Origin: Patagioenas fasciata
Taxonomy: Eukaryota > Chordata > Aves > Columbiformes > Columbidae
DNA: 64,000 nt
Direction: 5' to 3'
NCBI RefSeq assembly: GCF_037038585.1
Contig: NC_092524.1
Location: 67,754,552 to 67,818,551, forward strand
The translations under genes were made by a program, and so were the position numbers. The notes under the pieces were generated by a model. The model was not told the DNA's origin. It searched no databases and worked only from the letters and a program-made list of their open reading frames with translations. This document shows positions 32,399 through 44,807 of the stretch, piece by piece. Within the stretch, counting starts at the first letter, position 1. Every line of letters begins with the position of its first letter.

Positions 32399-35300
32399 GA
32401 CCATTTAATTCAGTGTACTGGCTCATAGGACATTGGTGGGATGATTCTTTGCCTCCACTTGGTCTGGAGAAACCACGGATTTTACTTTATTTGCTCTTTC
32501 CATACCTGTTTTATTTATTCCAATCTGCAAAGTTTCAGCAAGTGGAGTGATAAGGCAGACAAAGAGATGGTGCTGCCGTCTCCATGCAAGGGAGGAGATG
32601 CTCCAAAGGGTGATGTGCCACCCTCACCTGCCCAGGGTTGCACAGAAACTCTGTGGTGAAGCAGGAGACTAAAACCAGGTCTTCACTGGGTTACATTAAT
32701 GCAAAACTTCTGTGCCCCACATCTGCTCCCCAGCCCTGCCCGTGGGTGGCTGAAGTTGGGTGAAAACAGGATTTCCAAGACTATTTTGGGTGCATCCAGA
32801 TGTAGGTTTGGCTGAGAATCAGCGAGAAAGGAGGAGGCAGTAAAGGATAAAAAGAAGCTGTTTAATGTAACACTGGGATTACAGGAGTTTCACTCTCTGG
32901 GCGCGTTGAGGCCGGGGTTGTCCAGACCTGTCCTTTTCTCCCACCTTGCAGATCCGTGCTGCCCCAGTCCCATGGGACGGTGTTTCTGCTTCTCTGCGTA
33001 CGACACTTATTTTAAAAGAAAACAGCTTGCTTGTTTTCCAACCCAAGTTGGCTCAGCCAAACTCAGCCCCTCTAACCACAGTCTGGGCATTTATTTTTGT
33101 CTTGCAGACTTTCCAAGGCATTTCTTGGGGTTGTTTGTCTGGTTCTTGCTGGGAGTGATGGAACATGATAAAAATAGAGAGGAGTCCCAGGCTCAGGCTC
33201 ATTCTTTTGAAAAATTCACAGTGAAAGCTGACACAAGGCTCAGGACACACAGGCAGGGTCTCATTGCCAGAGCAGGATACCTGAGATGTCTTGGATCTGT
33301 CCATAGGGCCTGAGTGATTGAATACAACTCATTAGGATGGCTCCCAGCTTGCCCTTGGGCCTGACTTCAAAATATGGATTTCTTAAAATATTTAAGAAAA
33401 TGTGTCTCCAGCTTCAGTGCAGTCTTCAGCAACTAAATTTGGTTGAAATAGAAAGAGTGGAGCCCTCTCCATCGTCACGTTTACTCCAGAACCTGGGGCT
33501 TTAATTAAAATATTAACCATGATGAGACTTGCACCTCGGTTTGAGGGTAGGCAACACTGAGTCCCGTTCCTCCAACACGTTGGGTAACACCAATATTCAG
33601 GGAAAGCTTTGGACTGTCAGAGCTCAGGTTTTGCTTGGCAGGCCGGTGCAGCACATTTGAACATCTCTGAGTCGCGCCTGGAGCCAGGTGGCCAACATCT
33701 GCCGGGGGTTTGTCATGTTATCTTGTCCTCTGGGAGCGAGATGAGCAGCCGCTCGTGTTGTTTTGTCTCTGTTAATTTGAGAATGTGTTGTTTTGCCTTC
33801 TCGAGGTAAGCAAAATGCCCTTTGCACGCGATGGGGAGGTCTGTGATGGCTCCTGGAGGACTGCACCCCCCATCGCCAACGACCCCCCTGAGAAAGCACC
33901 GCTAATGCACAGCTGAGCTCTGCCCCTCTTCCAGCAACAACACTGGTGACCAATTTACCTCTTTACTGGTGTGTTCAGCTGGTCTGGAGCTTGACCGCGG
34001 GGGGCTTCAGATGGTGACTCTGAATCCCCAGGGTAAGGAAGCACTGAGAGGAGATGACAGGGCAGGACTGAGGACATGAGCTATAGTGCCCCCAGCTCCC
34101 TGGGGCCTCCAAATCGATGATGACTCGGGCTTGGGTCTCTGCCGCAGCTGCAGTTCAGCCCTGAGCTGGCAAGAAGCCTGCCTGAGGGCAGGGCATTGCC
34201 TGCCTGCCCGGGCAGGGTGGTTGCTCATCAGGATGATGGGAACCATCACAGGGTGCTGCTGTGATAGCTGAGTTCATCATGGATGGGAAATCAGGAGCCT
34301 GTGATGTCCTGACTGTGCGAATGGCTGCAGGCTCTTTTTCCCCAGGAACTGCTCTGTCTGGGGCCACACGGTGCGAATGTCTTCTGGTTTCAGCAGGAAA
34401 CCTCTTCTGGGCAGATTTTGAGCATTTATAAATATTCAGTCATAATTGTTGGTATTTGTAGTTTTGCATTAGTAGTGAGAAGCCACAGTAGCACTGTAGT
34501 TTCGTTGAGGGCTGCAGTATGTCAGAAATCCAGGATGTCTCTGTGTATGCTTAGGCAACGTAGCATTTGGAGGAGAAGACTGATATTGTGGCCACCCCAG
34601 ACTTCTGAGGAGCCAGGGGTAGGACAGCTGTGGATAAAGGTCACATTCACATCCTGTTTGAGATATATCCCTTCCAAGCTGGGTGCGCAGCACACGTGCT
34701 TTGTGGATATCCAGGGACCGAAACCATCTCTGCTCCTCAGTTTCACCTTCAGATAGCTGTTGTTCACCCAGGAGCTGATCTCCAACACTGGCTGCCTTGG
34801 TGGTAGGGACGTGGGCAGTGGTGGTGAGCAGGTCAAGCACTGGACTAGGTTGAGTGTTTCATGTGGAAGCATCAAAATCCCAATGCTTGGGAAAAAAAAA
34901 ATGCACTGGGATATGTAAGGCTACTTTGACACATGGATATGTGAGGGAAGAAGATTTCTCTCCCACTTGGCAGGAGGCAGCCGCGATGCAACCAGTTGTG
35001 CTGCTCAGTAGCTTTGTAAGAAGCCCCCAGGAGGCAGGTTTGGTGCATGTCTTCAGGGTCTGAACTCCATGAGACCTCACCCTTGCTTCAGGGCTGATCA
35101 TAATGTATCTCTTCTTGCTGTATAGCTTTGCAGAGCCATCATTCCAACTGGCATTATTATGGTCTGCTGACTGTTGCCTCCAGCATGTTTCCTCCTGGAA
35201 GTTGCAGCACAGCCCTACTGCCATTATTTTTGAATGCCCTTTAAGCAAAACTCTTCACACCTCTCGATTCAATTCGCTGAGAGACTCTTAGCATTCCCGT

Positions 35301-36310
35301 AACTTATCTAAACATATCATATTTCAAGGTTTATTTTGTGGTCAGGAAGATTTGCTGTTGGCATGCAAAATGAAACTTTTTGTTGGAACTTAACCCAGTA
35401 ACAAATGTGTTGGATTAGGTTAGACTGGAGGAAAAGGGGCTTTAGGAGTTTATGAGAAGCAAGCCTCCAAACTGGAGTACTTTAAGCTGGTTTTCCCGCT
35501 CCCAGACTTATCAGTTCGGATAAAACAAACCGAGCCTGCAGTGCTCTGCCCGGGAAGCATCCGTGGTGGAGCCGGTGAGGTTGTGCAGCGCCAGCCTGGG
35601 GCCTTCAAGTGGCCTCTAATGAAGACACTTGAGGCACTGACTGAAAGCTGACCTCTGTTCAAGTCTGCAAGAAGGGGGATGCCCAATGCAAGGGATTGCC
35701 AGCCATCCTGGCCCTGAACCCATGCGCTGTATGCAAGGGAATCCTTCTGGATTTTGGTTTAAAACCCAGCAGCTGGTGGCTGGAGAGCAGAACCAGCCTT
35801 GCAGAGACACTGAGTGGTCCTGGGGCCAGGGAAGCTCATGTTGTTCCAAGCTAAGCTGTCCCCATCCTACCTCCCTGTTGGCCATGGAAAGTCACTCTAA
35901 GATGGGCTGGAGAGCCCCCAGCCTTTGCACAGAAAAGGGGTTGATGGCAGGAAAAGGGGAGCAGTTGGGAGTGGGTTTGATAGAAAAGTAGGATCCCAGA
36001 CATGGATGTAGCTCATGGGTGGTGGAAGTGGTCTGAGCAGGCAGTTCTGTAGAGAGGCTCAAAAGGAGATGTCCTGAGGAAAACATCCATGAAAAGCAAA
36101 CGTAGAAGCGTGGTGAGTGCAGGACATCCCTGGCAAGCATGAGACAGGTTGGCCCTGCCAGGTTTTGTGGACAGAGAGTTTTTAACCATTACATTGTCTC
36201 CAGAAACCATTTGACCCTGTAGGGCACATGTGGCAGGTGTCTCGCAGGGGTGCTGATCCCTGACACGAAGGTTGTGGTGATGCACACCTGTGAGGATGGA
36301 CAACACATTT
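32399..36310. other. Unique non-coding stretch of 3.9 kb
   Basis: No dispersed repeat or gene is recognised. An exon-like segment at 33642-33805 (AG before, GTAAGC after, open in one frame) is treated as a weak finding. A poly-A run of nine to ten bases lies near 34891. Other frames, for example 34859-35248 (minus), match nothing known. Confidence 0.5.
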
Positions 36311-36469
36311 TGTCAGGCGTTGGAACAGGAAGTGTTTGAATCACCATCCCTGGAAAGGCTTTAAAGATGCTTGGACAAGGTTCTTAGGGACATGGTTTAG
36401 TGCCAGTGTTGGGCTAATGGCTGGACTCAGTGATCCTGAGGCTCTCTTCCAACCGAATGATTCTGTGAT
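36311..36469 (+). mobile_element. CR1 LINE 3' end, group C, decayed
   Basis: The sense CR1 relic has TGTCAGGCGTTGGAACAGG, GAATCACCATCCCTGGAAAG, TTCTTAGGGACATGGTTTAG, CTCAGTGATCCTGAGGCTC and ATGATTCTGTGATG. Compared with 7961-8217 it has a deletion where GCTGCCCAGGGCAG should be, and more substitutions. Confidence 0.9.
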
Positions 36470-36709
36470 GACAACGCACCCATCTGTAAGCACAGGGGTG
36501 AGGAAAGGACCAAACCTGTGTCGTCTCAGCACTGGGATCCCAGCAGGGAAATCAGGGTTTCTTCTCCCTGTCCACTTGGATTATCCTTATTCCTGCTTTC
36601 CCTCATTGCTCAGGTATCTACAATAGACCCAGCTGAAAAAAGGTAAAAGCTTTGCACAGAAATCCCCTCCACTGCTGCTTCCTTGCATGTTTTGTTGGGA
36701 TTGCAAGGA
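36470..36709. other. Short unique spacer
   Basis: No feature is recognised. Confidence 0.4.
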
Positions 36710-37030
36710 GACAGAGCATTCTTGGTGTCTGCATTTATCTCCTCATGATCTCCAATAAATAACTGTTATTAAGGACATATTCATGTGGAAAATGCAGTGT
36801 AATGCAGGAGCCAGCTCCACAGGTCATGTCAGTCAGAGGGCTGTTGCCTACTGAATGCCTATGCTTGCCCCTGTGATGTAGTTGTATGTGGAATAAATGA
36901 AGAGTAGTATCCTATAATATAATGCGACCAGAAGTTTGCGACCATCTGCTTTGCACATGCACTGGCACACCTATTATAGGCCCTTAATTTTGCAGATCCA
37001 GTATTGCAAATGGTTACAGCATATGGTTGG
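36710..37030. promoter_or_regulatory. Candidate conserved non-coding block
   Basis: Repeat-free sequence holds CCAATAAATAACTGTTATTAAGG, shown here as AATAAATAACTGTTATTAAG, then GGAATAAATGAAGAGTAG, CCTATAATATAATGCGACC and CACCTATTATAGGCCC, which contains the palindrome CCTATTATAGG. It has moderate AT content with few simple-sequence features. It is a weak enhancer-like candidate. Confidence 0.25.
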
Positions 37031-40000
37031 AATAGTGGGTTTTAGCAAATGCTTCCTGGGTGGTCAGGAGTAAACTGCTTTGTCTCCTGACGCTGGAGAC
37101 TGCAGGTGATGTTCAGACTGGGACCTGGCCAGGCTGGATGGGCTGGCGGCTGGGGAATGCGTTGCCATAATGCAGAGTACAAATGCACATCGCTGACCTT
37201 GTAGAAATATTCTCCTTTTGCTTATGACTTTATAATCTCCTTCATGTTTGAGCTCTGGTTTGATTAATGTTTTTCTCAGCCTGGACTTGAGTTGCTCTGT
37301 TTTGTGGCAGTCAAACAAGAAAGGCAAGGAGAAGTGCGCAAAGTGGGCTGAACACTCTGTCATGCAGCCAGAATGGGTGGAAGCAGCTCTAGGTGTGATG
37401 AGGTTATCCTTACCTTGTAAATGTTTCTTTGGATGGGATGCAAAAGATGACCTCTAATCACTTCTAGTTGCATGGGAGAAAGTGGGGACAATGGATCTGG
37501 GAGATCCGCTAACACTCTGCAAGGATTTACATCTCTGGGAAAATAACAGGGTGGAAAATACAGTACCAAGATGGACAAAATACGAAGAAAGCCTCCAAAG
37601 AAGATTTTTCTCAGAGCAACAAGAGACATCAGATGTGGCAGAGGGATCTCCTCCCTCTTATCAAAGCGCACGCAAAGCTGGATATGTGCTCGGCAGCTTG
37701 GCAGGCAGGATATTGCGAATTCCAGCCTGAATCCCAGGGAATGCAGACCGTGCTCTTGGCAGGCAAATGCTGTCTTTGCTGCAGGTAGGCAGCAGCTGCA
37801 CCCTTTGCCAAGCTGTAGATCGAGTTTTCTACAGTTTTTCAAAGTGGTATCTGGGTGAAACGTGGCCATTGCTCAAGTCATTATTGAAGGGTAGCTAAGA
37901 AACCTGCCATGCTGGGTCAGTCAGTCTTACAACTACAGCTCTCAGTTCATTTCCAGATTAATCCCTGTTTGCAAAGCCTTTCCTAACAGCTCAAAGATTG
38001 CCCCGTAGCCTTAAGGACTTTGCAATCCAGTAAAGATTGCTGGGGTCTGGTTGGAGTCTATGCAAAGTGCCTCTGGACTCCAACGGATTAGGGTCAAGCC
38101 TGCCTCAGTGCTCAGGTTCACACAATAAATTCCCTTTTATCGCTCATTGCTAAAGGAATCCGTGTTGAATTGTATGTAGATGGTAATTCTCTATCAGCTG
38201 GGTCTAAGGCAGGTCTTTCTCACCAGAGATGTTTTCCACCAGTGCAATAGCTCACCAGGGATGTTTCTTTTCCATAGGTGAAATTAGTGACTGCTGGAAG
38301 AACAGTCTGACATCAGGCCTGCTCAACATCTAATGCATGATGATTTTTAAATCTCTCCCTTTCCTTGCCACCCTAGCTCAGCTCTTTGACTCAGCCAGAG
38401 CGTGGGCGGCACTTGTGAACGTGTATCTGTGCTCTGTGTTAGGTTCCAGCTCTGTGCACCTTTAAAAACAAGGTCTAGCATGTCTAAACTTCTTACTCAG
38501 TTGCAGAAATGATGCTGGTAGTGCTGGTGGTAATGTAAGTTCTTAGCTCCTGTTTAACACATGGGCTCTGGCACCATTTCTGGAGCATCCTGGCTGCTCG
38601 GGAAGGGTCATTGCTTCCTGACAGAGCAGCAGACAAGGAGGAATGGGGATGGAGCAGAGCGACGGGAAGGGATTTGCATCCACAACCTCCTTCAGAGTTA
38701 GAATTGTGTTAATCTTTGCAAGTTTCTGCCCATCCCTGTGAGTCTGCCCAGTTTCTGCCTCTAATGCTGGCGTGTAAGAATGAGAGGTTTGCTCTGGTCT
38801 TGGAGCAACAAAACCAAGGAAAGAGCAGGAGAAGTGAGGAGATGTACAGTCTTTGAGGTCTGTGCAAAAGACAACAATTCACAGTTGCCCTTCTTACCTG
38901 GAAATCTGTGAGACACTCAGGTGATTAATTTTAGATTTGCTCACATAAGCCTTTTTCTCGTCCAGACTGCGAAAAGGGAACAAAGAAGTGAGAACACCTT
39001 TTGGAAATGCATTAATGATCAGGGACGTATCACTCTGCTTTTACAGCCTGGCTTTAAAACCACGTGACGACAAGAGTTTCAGCCCACTGCTGCATGGAGA
39101 AGATGTTCAGTAAAAGACTGTTTTATATTAAGACAGCACCACAAAGCTTTACCAAATGCAACAAGAGCTCATGTGGACCATGTGGAACAGGGTTGTGCTA
39201 TGAGGTGACCGAGATCACATGTTTTTATGGCTGCTCTGATTTCCCTCTGGGAAATGGAGTTCATAGTTCTTCTTTCCTCCTTGTCTGCAGTGAAGTCTTC
39301 AGTGCAGGGGCAGTCTTATCCAGCATGGCTGGACACCAATTTCTGGGCCTCTACCTACTTTTCTGGTGCAAAAACCTGCAACGAACAGCTCAGATATCTG
39401 GTTTAGCATGTAGTGCAGATGTTGCAGATGTTGTGCTGCAGATGTTTTTGCAATAGGTGTAGTGAAGAATCTGGATTTCACACAGCTCTGCCAGCTATGT
39501 ACAGGAGCGAGGGGAGGAAATGCGATGGACAGTCCTGGGGCTCCTGGCTTGAAAAGCAGAGAGGAACAGGTACTCAAGGATCCCGATCCTCAATAATGCA
39601 TGGGAAGGTTTATTTTCCAGCCAACTGGCTGCAAGGACAGTTTGGAGATCACCGTGGGACTCTCCTTGGATAAGTCCTTGTCCTTAAACACTTTTTCCCT
39701 GGAGCTGAAGGAAATGACACTTTTTCTTCCCAGACTTTCACCCATTGAGCTGAATCAGTCTGAATCAGGCATCCTTCATGTTCAACCCTGAACAGGTTAT
39801 TTAAATCCCAGTGGTAAATAAATGGTAAATCAGCAGCAGTGTGGTAGGTTGCTTAACCCATGCCTTGTTCAATCCACACTGTTTCTTTTCATCGCTGGAC
39901 TGGAGAGAAAATCCTCTCCTCTCCAGCCAGGCAGAGCACAGCTCTTGGATGCCCCGTTGCCACAGGGCAGCAGCTCCATGAGCTGCTCCTGCATCCCTGC

Positions 40001-40552
40001 AGCTGCTCTCTGGTCCAGCGGTGCTTCGCCTGGGTCAGCTGTTCGTGTCTCCCCAGACGTCAGCTCTCCTCCTGCCCATCGTCATCACCATCGCTTCCCG
40101 TTTCGGCTGCTGACTCAGGTTATTTTTACTGAACCTCCCTCCCTTGCTGAGCAGCTTCCTTCGCTCGGTGGGTCATTTCCCATCAGCAGCATAAACATCT
40201 TTTAGTTGTCAACCGAGATGTTTTGAGCTGGCAGTCTCTGGCCCTGGTGACATCTGGTTTCTGAGAGAGGCTGGGCAGGGAGTTTCAAAGGGCTGAACAC
40301 GCTTTTCTCTGCAATGTCTGCGGGAAATTGGCTCGGGGTGAATGAGAAGCCTGGAGGCGGAGCGGGCGGTCAGCAGCCTGAGGTCCTCTCCAGCTGGCAC
40401 GTCCTCCCAAGCAGGGTGCAAGTCAGGCTCTCCAGGGCAGAAGAAGATGGGCTGTTTTTCCAGAGGCAAGGTTATTTTTGCAAGGCCAGCTTTGAAGGGG
40501 ATTAGTTCAAAAAATATAAGAAGGCAACCAAAATTAAGTCATCTGGAAAGAG
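37031..40552. other. Unique non-coding stretch of 3.5 kb with possible ancient repeat
   Basis: No gene is recognised. At 37895-37925 the words AAGAAACCTGCCATGCTGGG and TCAGTCAGTCTTAC resemble an old amniote interspersed repeat whose start reads roughly 'aagaacggccatactgggtcagacc'. I recall this consensus only loosely. Open frames such as 37360-37869 (minus, 169 codons) and 39064-39456 (+, 130 codons) show no known domain. Confidence 0.45.
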
Positions 40553-40953
40553 CAAAGAGACAACGTTGAGAGTTGGGGATGTTCAGCCTAGAGAAGAGAA
40601 GGCTCTAGGGAGACCTTATTGTGGCCTTTCAGTGCTAAAAGGGGTTGATAAGAAAGACGGGGACAGAACTTTTAGCAGGGCCTGTTGTGATAGGACAAGG
40701 GGTGATGGTTTTAAACTAAAGGAGGGAGATTGAGGCTGGACATGAGGAAGAAATTGTTGGCCCTGAGGGTGGTGAGAGCCTGGCCCAGGTTGGCTAGAGA
40801 GGTGGTGGCTGAACCATCCCTGGAGACATCCCAGGCCAGGCTGGACGGGGCTCTGAGCAACCTGAGCTGGTGAAGATGTCCCTGCTCATGGCAGGGGTGG
40901 CACTGGGGGAGCTGGGAAGGTCCTTCCAACCCAAATCTGTCTGTGATTCTATG
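40553..40953 (+). mobile_element. CR1 LINE, 5'-truncated, group A
   Basis: The sense CR1 piece begins near GAGAGTTGGGGATGTTCAGC and includes GAAGAGAAGGCTCTAGGGAG, GACGGGGACAGAACTTTTAG, GATGGTTTTAAACTAAAGG, CAGGCCAGGCTGGACGGGGC and GCACTGGGGGAGCTGGGAAG. The tail is CCAAATCTGTCTGTGATTCT with ATGA. It is almost collinear with 1110-1619, and one of the cleanest group A copies. It is dead as coding sequence. Confidence 0.95.
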
Positions 40954-41492
40954 AGTCCACAGTGCAGTGCTGGTTTAGTGGCTGAGCAATGACTGCTGTT
41001 CATTCATATAGGAGAGTTTTCTTCTGCTCTGCCCCTATGTCACTTGTGCTGGTGGAGCTGTAATTCCTACACAAGTGCCTCTGATGGCAGATGCAAAATT
41101 GTAGAGGAAACAGAGTAGTGGGATCCTATTTCTGCTGAGTGCAGGTAATTTAGGGGTCTTATCATGTAATAGGAGATACATGTTTTTGGTGGCGTGGGGT
41201 AGTAGTTTTATCCAAGTCCCTACATCCAGACCGTTGCAAGGGAGGAGAGGGACCCATTCGTCATGTCATGTTTTGGAGGTGGGAGAAGGAAGGAATGGCA
41301 AACCTGGATGCAGGATTTCACAGAAACCAGCTGCCACATTTTTCTGCCTTGGCTGCGACCCAAGCAGAGCATCTTCCCTGCCCTCCCCAGCTGAGAACCA
41401 GCATTGTGTGCAAATGTCCACTTGCTGCTCAGATGCCTGGAGTTGCCCACTGCTGATGCAGGACTTGTGCCAACATTTCAGCAGACCTTTTG
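40954..41492. other. Unique spacer between convergent CR1 copies
   Basis: No gene or repeat is recognised. Confidence 0.45.
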
Positions 41493-41965
41493 CAGAATCA
41501 CAGAATGTGAGGGGTTGGAAGGGCCCTGGAAAGCTCATCCAGTGCAATCCCCCCATGGAGCAGGAACACCCAGCTGAGGTTCCACAGGAAGGTGTCCAGG
41601 CGGGTTTGAATGTCTGCAGAGAAGGAGACTCCACAACCTCCCTGGGCAGCCTGGGCCAGGCTCTGCCACCCTCACCAGGAAGAAGTTTCTTCTCAAATTT
41701 AAGTGGACCCTCTTGTGTTCCAGTTTGAACCCATTACCCCTTGCCCTACCATCGGTTGTCAGCAAGAAGAGCCTGGCTCCATCCTCCTGACACTCCCCCT
41801 TTCCATATTGATCCCCATGAATGAGTCACCCCTCAGTCTCCTCTTCTCTAGCTCCCTCAGCCTTTCCTCACACAGGAGATGCTCCACTCCCTTAATCATC
41901 TTTGTTGCCCTGCACTGGACTCTCTCCAGCAGTTCCCTGTTCTTCTGGAACCTTTCAGGACTCAT
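41493..41965 (-). mobile_element. CR1 LINE, 5'-truncated, group D, antisense
   Basis: The + strand starts at AGAATCACAGAATGTGAGGG, then CCAGTGCAATCCCCCCATGG, AACACCCAGCTGAGGTTCC, CCAGGCGGGTTTGAATGTCT, GGCAGCCTGGGCCAGGCTCT and CAAATTTAAGTGGACCCTCT. It ends in the ORF2 region that encodes an LLERVQCRATKMIKGVEH-type segment (minus frame, about 41759-41965). At about 470 bp it is the second longest copy, though the ORF2 remnant contains breaks between 41500 and 41800. Confidence 0.94.
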
Positions 41966-43962
41966 CCCCTAGATGTTTCTGAAATAGTCTCTGAGAGATA
42001 TCAAGCCTGTTATCAATATCTTTCGTTCTTCAACTGATGCAAAATGTTAAAGGCTATTCAGCCAGCCCCATCTGCAACCGATGGAGGATGTAAATTCAGC
42101 ACTATCTGCTCTTGATCACATTTAAACATTTCATTTATTCTGACAAGAGGTGGTCTGAGATAGAAAAAAGCCCATCCAAGCAAAAAGAAAATACTAACTC
42201 CTCCACTGCCAAAAGGTCAAACCAGATCATTGCTCTTCCTTTGAGGCAAGTCCAACCTTCCCAGACCTCATCTTGCTTGTAGGGGAAGAGAAACACCCAA
42301 CCCTCTCACCACAGCAGAGCCCAGCTCCTGGCAAACGACGTGTTTGTACACGAGTGCTGTTTTGTGCTGGGAAAAAATAGATGTTTCCAGCCAGCAGCTG
42401 TCCCCAAGGAGGGGCTCTGAGTGGGCTGGGGCTGCGCTAATTACAGCCACATACTCCTAATGAGATGCGCTGCAGGAGAGCGAGAGCAAGGAGGATGGGG
42501 GCTGATTTCTTAAGGCTTGTAGTATGGCCAAGCAGAAGTCTCCTGTGGGTCTGGCAGGGCAGATAGAGGAAGCAAATGGGGCCCCATCACCCCTGTGTTT
42601 CTGCAGATGCTGCATCTCAATGAACTCCCCGTGGCTCAGCTCATTAGCTCTATTTAAAGGTTGGGAAGCTGTATGTTTATTCAGACACTGGGAGAAAACA
42701 TGATCACTTTTTTTCTTTTTTAAAGTCTGGGATGTCTTATTTTAGGTTAAGGAAAACAACAAGGAAAGGATGAGCAAATATAACTCCCCAGGAGACAGCA
42801 AGCCCACTGTGTCTGCCTCAGCCGGGACCTGTGTCTTGGAAGTTTGTAAAACTCAAACCACCAGTGTTCTTCGGAGAAGTCAACAACTATCCATGGCCAC
42901 ACAGCCTACAAGGAGGGAAAGTTCAAAACAAGCATTAACCATTAAAGGTCTCTGAGCTGGAAATGAGGAGGTCTGATGTTGTTTCTCCAGTCTCAGTTGA
43001 GCAGAGCTGTGGGGTAACTGGGAACAAACCCAGTTCCCTTCCAGCACATCTGGTCCTCATCCTGCTCTTTGTCTTTTTGAACCAAAAGCTCTCCTGGGCT
43101 GGCACTGGCTCTCTGAACATATCCCTACACACTTTCAATGTGAAAACCAGATGCAGCCATTTCTGTAACGTGACACATTTCTAGGAATGTTTCTGCTCAG
43201 CTCCAGAGTTTTGGGGGCTGTTCCTGCAATTGCAGCCACTGGGCTTCTGTGGAAAAGTGGGGAAATCTGGCTTTCCTATGGAATCAGGTCATTACTTTGT
43301 TCATCTCTAGTAGGGCTGATGGAGAGCTTTGGGTATGGATGAGGATGCACCAAGGTCCCTTCACCTACCTGAAATAGAGAACATGGGAGCTTGCTCTGAA
43401 GATACAGGAAAACAGGAGCTCACACAAGGGTAAGAGAGAGGCGAAGAGAGACCCAGGAATGAGGAGAAGGGAAGAAACACTTGGACATCTTCTAGGATGT
43501 GTTACATTGGAGGATGTTCGTTTATCAAACTCGTCTTGTGACCAGTTCAGAAGAAGTCTGAAAAGTGCAGCTCGCCTCCATCCTGCCTGCCTCTGCTCCC
43601 TGTCTTGATGTTGCACGTGCTCGGGACTCACCCAAAGGCAGGTTTGCTGTGATTTCTTGTGTTCATACAGTGTCTAAAGCTTTTCAGGGCTACACAGAGC
43701 TGGATATTCAAGTATTTGGTGCACACTGACATTTCAGAAGAGTAGAGCTCTCATGTAAGCACCTAATAAGGCTCAGAGGGAAGAGGGCAATAACACTAAT
43801 AGCAGCAGCAGCAGTGATCCCTGGTATGATGCTGGCCTCCCCTGTAGTCGCCTTTTCCCCATTTTGTTTCTCCAGCATGTCAACAAACCAATTGGTTTAA
43901 AAACATCGGCAGCAAAAGCCACGTAAGTGCATCAGGTTGTAGAGCTGGGTTTGCTTTGCCTT
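41966..43962. other. Unique non-coding sequence
   Basis: No gene or dispersed repeat is recognised. A CAG run of about five units lies at 43802-43816. The AT-rich part at 42020-42200 and the block at 42600-42760 have no distinctive motif cluster. Confidence 0.5.
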
Positions 43963-44117
43963 ATAGAATCATAGAATAGTTTGGGTTGAAGGGACCTTAC
44001 AAGCTCATCCCATCCAACCCCTGCCATGAGTGGGGACATCTTCACCAGCTCAGGTTGCTCAGAGCCCCGTCCAGCCTTGCCTGGGATGTCTCCAGGGATG
44101 GAACATCTACCACTTCT
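43963..44117 (-). mobile_element. CR1 LINE 3' end, group A, antisense, short
   Basis: The + strand has ATAGAATCATAGAATAGTTT, GAAGGGACCTTACAAGCTC, CATCTTCACCAGCTCAGG, CAGAGCCCCGTCCAGCC and GGGATGTCTCCAGGGATGG, ending near ATCTACCACTTCT. Only about 155 bp remain. The first 50 bp after the tail (CTCATCCCATCCAACCCC) differ from other group A copies, so this may be a variant related to the canonical CR1 tail. Confidence 0.92.
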
Positions 44118-44585
44118 TGTCCATCCTCTCCCTTGTCCATCAGGTCGTATTTACCTGTGCCCGATAGCCCATGGGCATTATGAGTCCTCATGATGCTGGT
44201 GGCCATATGCCCAGCACCTCTTTGCAAACCCACCAGTGTGGGACTTCATTGCGCTTGCTATATCCCCAGCCCTTGGCTGTGCTCACAGCCAGGCTCAGCC
44301 CAGCACTGCGGGTGATCTGTGCTATACCCACGAAAACCAGAATAAAAAGCTGGTGAATGCTGTGAAAATGGGGTTTTATTTTTCTGCTTTAGGCTGTGGA
44401 TCAGAAAGGGCATTCTTCTTAACAGCCAAGCCCAGCTTTGCCACAAAACCTGGCTACAAGGCACTGTGGCCCCAGAGTATTAATTTAGGAGGAGAAAAGG
44501 CAGGATCAGCAACCAATGAGATGAGTTATTTTTTAAATAGGAGGTTTCGGTGTCTGTGACCTCCCTGGCTCACCGCTCTGGCCCC
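44118..44585. other. Unique spacer
   Basis: No gene or repeat is recognised. Confidence 0.45.
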
Positions 44586-44807
44586 AGGCTTTTCAGAAGA
44601 CAGAACTTTTTTCCACTAAGGGTGGTGAGACCTTGTCCCAGGTTGCCCAGAAAGGTGATGGATGCCTCATCCCTGGAGACATCCCAGACCAGGCTGGACG
44701 GGGCTCTGAGCAACCTGAGCTGGTGAAGATGTCCCTGCTCATGGCAGGGGTGGCACTGGGGGAGCTGGGAAGGTCCCTTCAACTCAAACTATGCTATGAT
44801 TCTAAGA
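44586..44807 (+). mobile_element. CR1 LINE 3' end, group A
   Basis: The sense CR1 piece holds ACTAAGGGTGGTGAGACC, GGATGCCTCATCCCTGGAGA, CCAGACCAGGCTGGACGGGG, GCACTGGGGGAGCTGGGAAG, CAACTCAAACTATGC and TATGATTCTAAGA. The upstream 30 bp are decayed. Confidence 0.94.

Noticed and set aside
32399..33000. Internal proviral genes next to the LTR
   Set aside because: Neither flank of 32055-32392 shows primer-binding-site, gag, pol or env-like sequence, and the target duplication closes directly around the single LTR.
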